A DNA stretch of 64,000 nucleotides from JACVRW01 sp963808775 (GTDB lineage Bacteria; Actinomycetota; Thermoleophilia; Solirubrobacterales; Thermoleophilaceae): positions 1,116,001 to 1,180,000 of the forward strand of contig CAWEGR010000005.1 of assembly GCA_963808775.1 (NCBI GenBank), read 5' to 3'. A program made the position numbers and the translations under genes. Positions 62,006 to 64,000 of the stretch are shown one piece after another. Position 1 is the stretch's first letter. Each line of letters starts with the position of its first letter. The notes below the pieces were generated by a model. It saw only the letters and a list, made by a program, of their open reading frames with translations, had not been told where the DNA came from and ran no database searches.

Positions 62006-62566
62006 GTGGTCGAGGCCGCCACGGTCGGCGTCCTCGCCCTGCAGGGGGGCTTCGAGGCGCACGCGAGGGCGCTGCGCGAGGTCGGCGCCGATGTGCGCGA
62101 GGTGCGCGTGCCCGCGGACCTCGACGGTCTCGACGCCCTGATCATCCCCGGCGGGGAGTCGACCACGATCACCCTCGGCGTCGAGCGCGAGGGCCTCGAG
62201 GAGCCGCTGCGCGAGTTCGCCCGCTCGGGGCGGCCGCTGCTCGGCACCTGCGCGGGCATGATCATGCTCGACCGCGACCATCTCGGCGTGCTCGACATCG
62301 CCGTCAGGCGCAACGCGTTCGGGCGCCAGCTCGCCTCCTTCGAGGCCGAGCTCGACTGGGAGGACGGCCCGCTGCACGCGATCTTCATCCGGGCGCCCTG
62401 GGTCGAGGAGGCCGGCGAGGACGTCGAGGTGCTCGCCGCCCTGGACGGCCGTCCCGTGGCGGTTCGCCAGGGCAACGTGACCGCCGTGGCGTTCCACCCG
62501 GAGCTGACGCCCGAGCGCCGGCTCCATCGCGCGCTCACCGAGCAGGCTAGGGTCACGGCCCCATGA
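62006..62566 (+). CDS. pdxT: Pyridoxal 5'-phosphate synthase glutaminase subunit PdxT
   Basis: Class I glutaminase that feeds ammonia to PdxS. VGVLALQGGFEAHARALREV, LIIPGGESTTITL, nucleophile cysteine in LLGTCAGMIML, and the His-Glu pair in VTAVAFHPELTPERRLH. 186 residues, normal. GTG start seven bases after pdxS; the stop overlaps the M29 gene. Confidence 0.96.
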   Translation: MVEAATVGVLALQGGFEAHARALREVGADVREVRVPADLDGLDALIIPGGESTTITLGVEREGLEEPLREFARSGRPLLGTCAGMIMLDRDHLGVLDIAVRRNAFGRQLASFEAELDWEDGPLHAIFIRAPWVEEAGEDVEVLAALDGRPVAVRQGNVTAVAFHPELTPERRLHRALTEQARVTAP

Positions 62567-63666
62567 GAGACCAGCGCGCAGAGGCGCTCGCACAGATTCT
62601 CGTCCGCTACTCGACCAAGGTCACGAAGGGCGACGTCTGCGTGATCCAGTCGACGACCGCGGCCGAGCCGCTCGTGCAGGCCGTCTACGAGGAGGTCCTG
62701 CGCGCGGGCGGGCTCCCCGTCATGAACATCACGACGAGCGGGGCACAGGCGGCGTTCTTCGAGCTGGCGAGCGACGAGCAGCTCGACTGGATCCCGCCCA
62801 CGGCCGAGTGGGCCGCCGAGAATTCGGACGTTCGCATCGCGATCATGGCCGACGTCAACGCGCGCGAGCTCTCGAACGCCGACCCGAAGAAGCAGGCGCG
62901 GGCGCAGAAGGCGCGCCAGAAGATCATGGAGACGTCGATGCGCCGCTCCGCCGCGGGGGAGCACCGCTGGTCGCTCACGCTCTTCCCGACGCATGCCTAC
63001 GCGAGCGAGGCGGGCATGTCCCTGTCCGACTACGAGGACTTCTACTACGCCGCCTGCCTCACGAACGACGGCGACCCGGTCACGGCCTGGCAGCGCCAGT
63101 CGGACGAGGTCAACCGCCTGTCCGAATGGATCGAGGGCAAGGAGGAGGTGCGCATCCAGGCCGAGGGAACGGACATCACCCTCGGCGTGGCCGAGCGGCA
63201 CTGGATCCCCTGCGTGGGCGAGCACAACATGCCGGACGGCGAGTTCTTCACCGGTCCGATCGAGGACTCGGTCAACGGCGAGATCTCCTTCTCGTTCCCC
63301 GCGAGCTACGGGGGACGGACCGTGTCCGGCGTGCGCTTCCGCTTCGAGGACGGCAGGGTCGTGGACGCGTCCGCGGACCAGGGCGAGGAGTTCCTGCTCG
63401 AGATGCTCGACACGGACGACGGCGCCCGGCGCCTCGGCGAGCTCGGGATCGGCACGAACTTCGGCATCGCGACCGGCACGAAGGAGATCCTGCTCGACGA
63501 GAAGATCGGCGGGACGATCCACATGGCCATCGGCATGGCCTATCCGGAGAGCGGCGGCACGAACCAGTCGGCCGTGCACTGGGACATGGTCTGCGACCTG
63601 CGCGAGGGCGGATCGATCACGGTGGACGGCGTCGAGCTGCAGCGCGACGGCAAGTTCCTGGTCTAA
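62563..63666 (+). CDS. M29 family aminopeptidase
   Basis: A 367-residue two-metal aminopeptidase (AmpS/PepS type). N-terminal half: AEALAQILVRYSTKVTKGDV, VNARELSNADPKKQARAQKA. C-terminal metal sites: EHNMPDGEFFTGPIEDSVNG, DQGEEFLLEMLD, RRLGELGIGTNFGI, DEKIGGTIHMAIGMAYPESG and QSAVHWDMVCDLREGG, carrying the expected Glu, Glu, His, Tyr, His and Asp. Coupled to pdxT by a four-base overlap; no metabolic link is evident. Confidence 0.94.
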   Translation: MRDQRAEALAQILVRYSTKVTKGDVCVIQSTTAAEPLVQAVYEEVLRAGGLPVMNITTSGAQAAFFELASDEQLDWIPPTAEWAAENSDVRIAIMADVNARELSNADPKKQARAQKARQKIMETSMRRSAAGEHRWSLTLFPTHAYASEAGMSLSDYEDFYYAACLTNDGDPVTAWQRQSDEVNRLSEWIEGKEEVRIQAEGTDITLGVAERHWIPCVGEHNMPDGEFFTGPIEDSVNGEISFSFPASYGGRTVSGVRFRFEDGRVVDASADQGEEFLLEMLDTDDGARRLGELGIGTNFGIATGTKEILLDEKIGGTIHMAIGMAYPESGGTNQSAVHWDMVCDLREGGSITVDGVELQRDGKFLV

Positions 63667-63677
63667 GGCGGGCGCGC

Positions 63678-63697
63678 GCGGCGCTCAGAGGCGCCGC
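63678..63697. terminator. Convergent hairpin after the M29 gene
   Basis: GCGGCGC-tcagag-GCGCCGC: seven-base perfect stem, six-base loop, eleven bases after the M29 stop; the stop of the convergent RTX-like gene lies in the loop. Confidence 0.5.
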
Positions 63698-64000
63698 GTC
63701 CGGTCAACTCCCGGACCGCCGCGCATGCGCGCCAGCGGGCCGCCCGTCAGCGTGTCCGCGCCGGGGCCGCCCGACCAGGGTGGCGGGGATGCGCCCCGCA
63801 CGGTCAGCCGATCGGCTCGCCCGCCGCCGAGCAGGACGATCCGCTGGACGCGGCTGCGCGAACAGCTGACCGCGCGCGGCCCCCGCCGACGGCAGCCGCT
63901 GCCCGCCCTCAGAGGGGCCGCGGCGTCCGTGACGATCCACCTCGCCCCGGACCGGCGCGCGAGCAGGCGATTGGCCGTGCGGGCGGCGCCGCGAACGACC
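63685..64000 (-). CDS. RTX-like calcium-binding protein, 5' partial
   Basis: The last 104 residues of a gene that enters from beyond the window. It reads ARRSGARWIVTDAAAPLRAG, GCRRRGPRAVSCSRSRVQR, VLLGGGRADRLTV, and ends SGGPGADTLTGGPLARMRGG and a short basic tail. 'SGGPGADTLTGG' is the nonapeptide calcium-binding (hemolysin-type) repeat, and the cysteine pair GC...SC before it is usual in secreted solirubrobacterial members of this type. No start lies within the window. Probably a cell-surface or secreted protein. Confidence 0.65.
   Translation of the reverse strand, partial: VVRGAARTANRLLARRSGARWIVTDAAAPLRAGSGCRRRGPRAVSCSRSRVQRIVLLGGGRADRLTVRGASPPPWSGGPGADTLTGGPLARMRGGPGVDRTRRL

Noticed and set aside
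61111..63579. 822-codon open frame on the minus strand
   Set aside because: Exactly complementary to pdxS, pdxT and the M29 gene; a shadow.

Overview
The window is a very GC-rich chromosomal segment of an actinobacterium, most likely of class Thermoleophilia (Solirubrobacterales or Gaiellales relatives). This rests on the actinobacterial order tlyA-nadK-recN-pyrG-xseA/xseB-nudix-xerD, a stressosome operon, an F420-type (LLM class) oxidoreductase, several small NTF2/SnoaL-like proteins starting MSxxNVE, a DUF4239 membrane protein and an RTX-like calcium-binding protein end. I see no CRISPR array, prophage, insertion sequence or rRNA.

Layout. 1-2.8 kb: four NTF2-like genes and a broken SGNH hydrolase, all on the minus strand. 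2.8-7.4 kb: error-prone polymerase dnaE2, then a junk junction of a beta-propeller gene start and a headless TIM-barrel isomerase. 7.4-12.9 kb: M48 peptidase, DUF72, an anti-sigma-type kinase and a SpoIIE phosphatase, and an MBL hydrolase. 13-16.8 kb: a TetR-headed stressosome operon (rsbR, rsbS, rsbT, an RsbX-like phosphatase, and an RsbU-N/GAF protein without phosphatase domain). 17-19.1 kb: PRC-barrel protein, a protein made of six 16-residue LNPQPLPP repeats, and convergent to it an Hcp (type VI tube) homologue with a Sec signal peptide. 19.2-23.2 kb: efp-nusB-(xseB-like)-ispA-dxs, tightly coupled. 23.2-25.2 kb: M42 peptidase, OsmC, membrane protein. 25.4-36 kb: tlyA-nadK-recN-pyrG-xseA-xseB-M20 peptidase-nudix-xerD-mutM. 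36-43.9 kb: glutaredoxin, recO, ppdK, dgt-dnaG-rpoD, tRNA-Asn. 43.9-49.8 kb: lipoproteins, glycosyltransferase, F420 enzyme, SDR, TasA/camelysin-like secreted protein. 49.8-54 kb: sparse region with an inverted repeat, a duplicated pre-tRNA sequence, DUF2294, tRNA(CAT), NTF2-like, DUF4239. 54-64 kb: TetR with a phosphodiester glycosidase and a metallophosphatase, GST, RpiR regulator, secreted alpha/beta hydrolase, patatin, pdxS-pdxT, M29 aminopeptidase, and the end of an RTX-like gene.

Two window-wide properties matter to any reader. First, about fifteen genes, including essential or normally intact ones (dnaG, xseA, recN, ppdK), are interrupted by single-base frameshifts, often beside G/C runs; the simplest reading is consensus sequence error, so I annotate these as frameshifted genes over their full span. 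Second, many start codons have no Shine-Dalgarno sequence but have a TANNNT-type -10 hexamer 6-10 bases upstream, which points to leaderless transcription as a common mode here; internal operon genes instead use 4-base stop/start overlaps.
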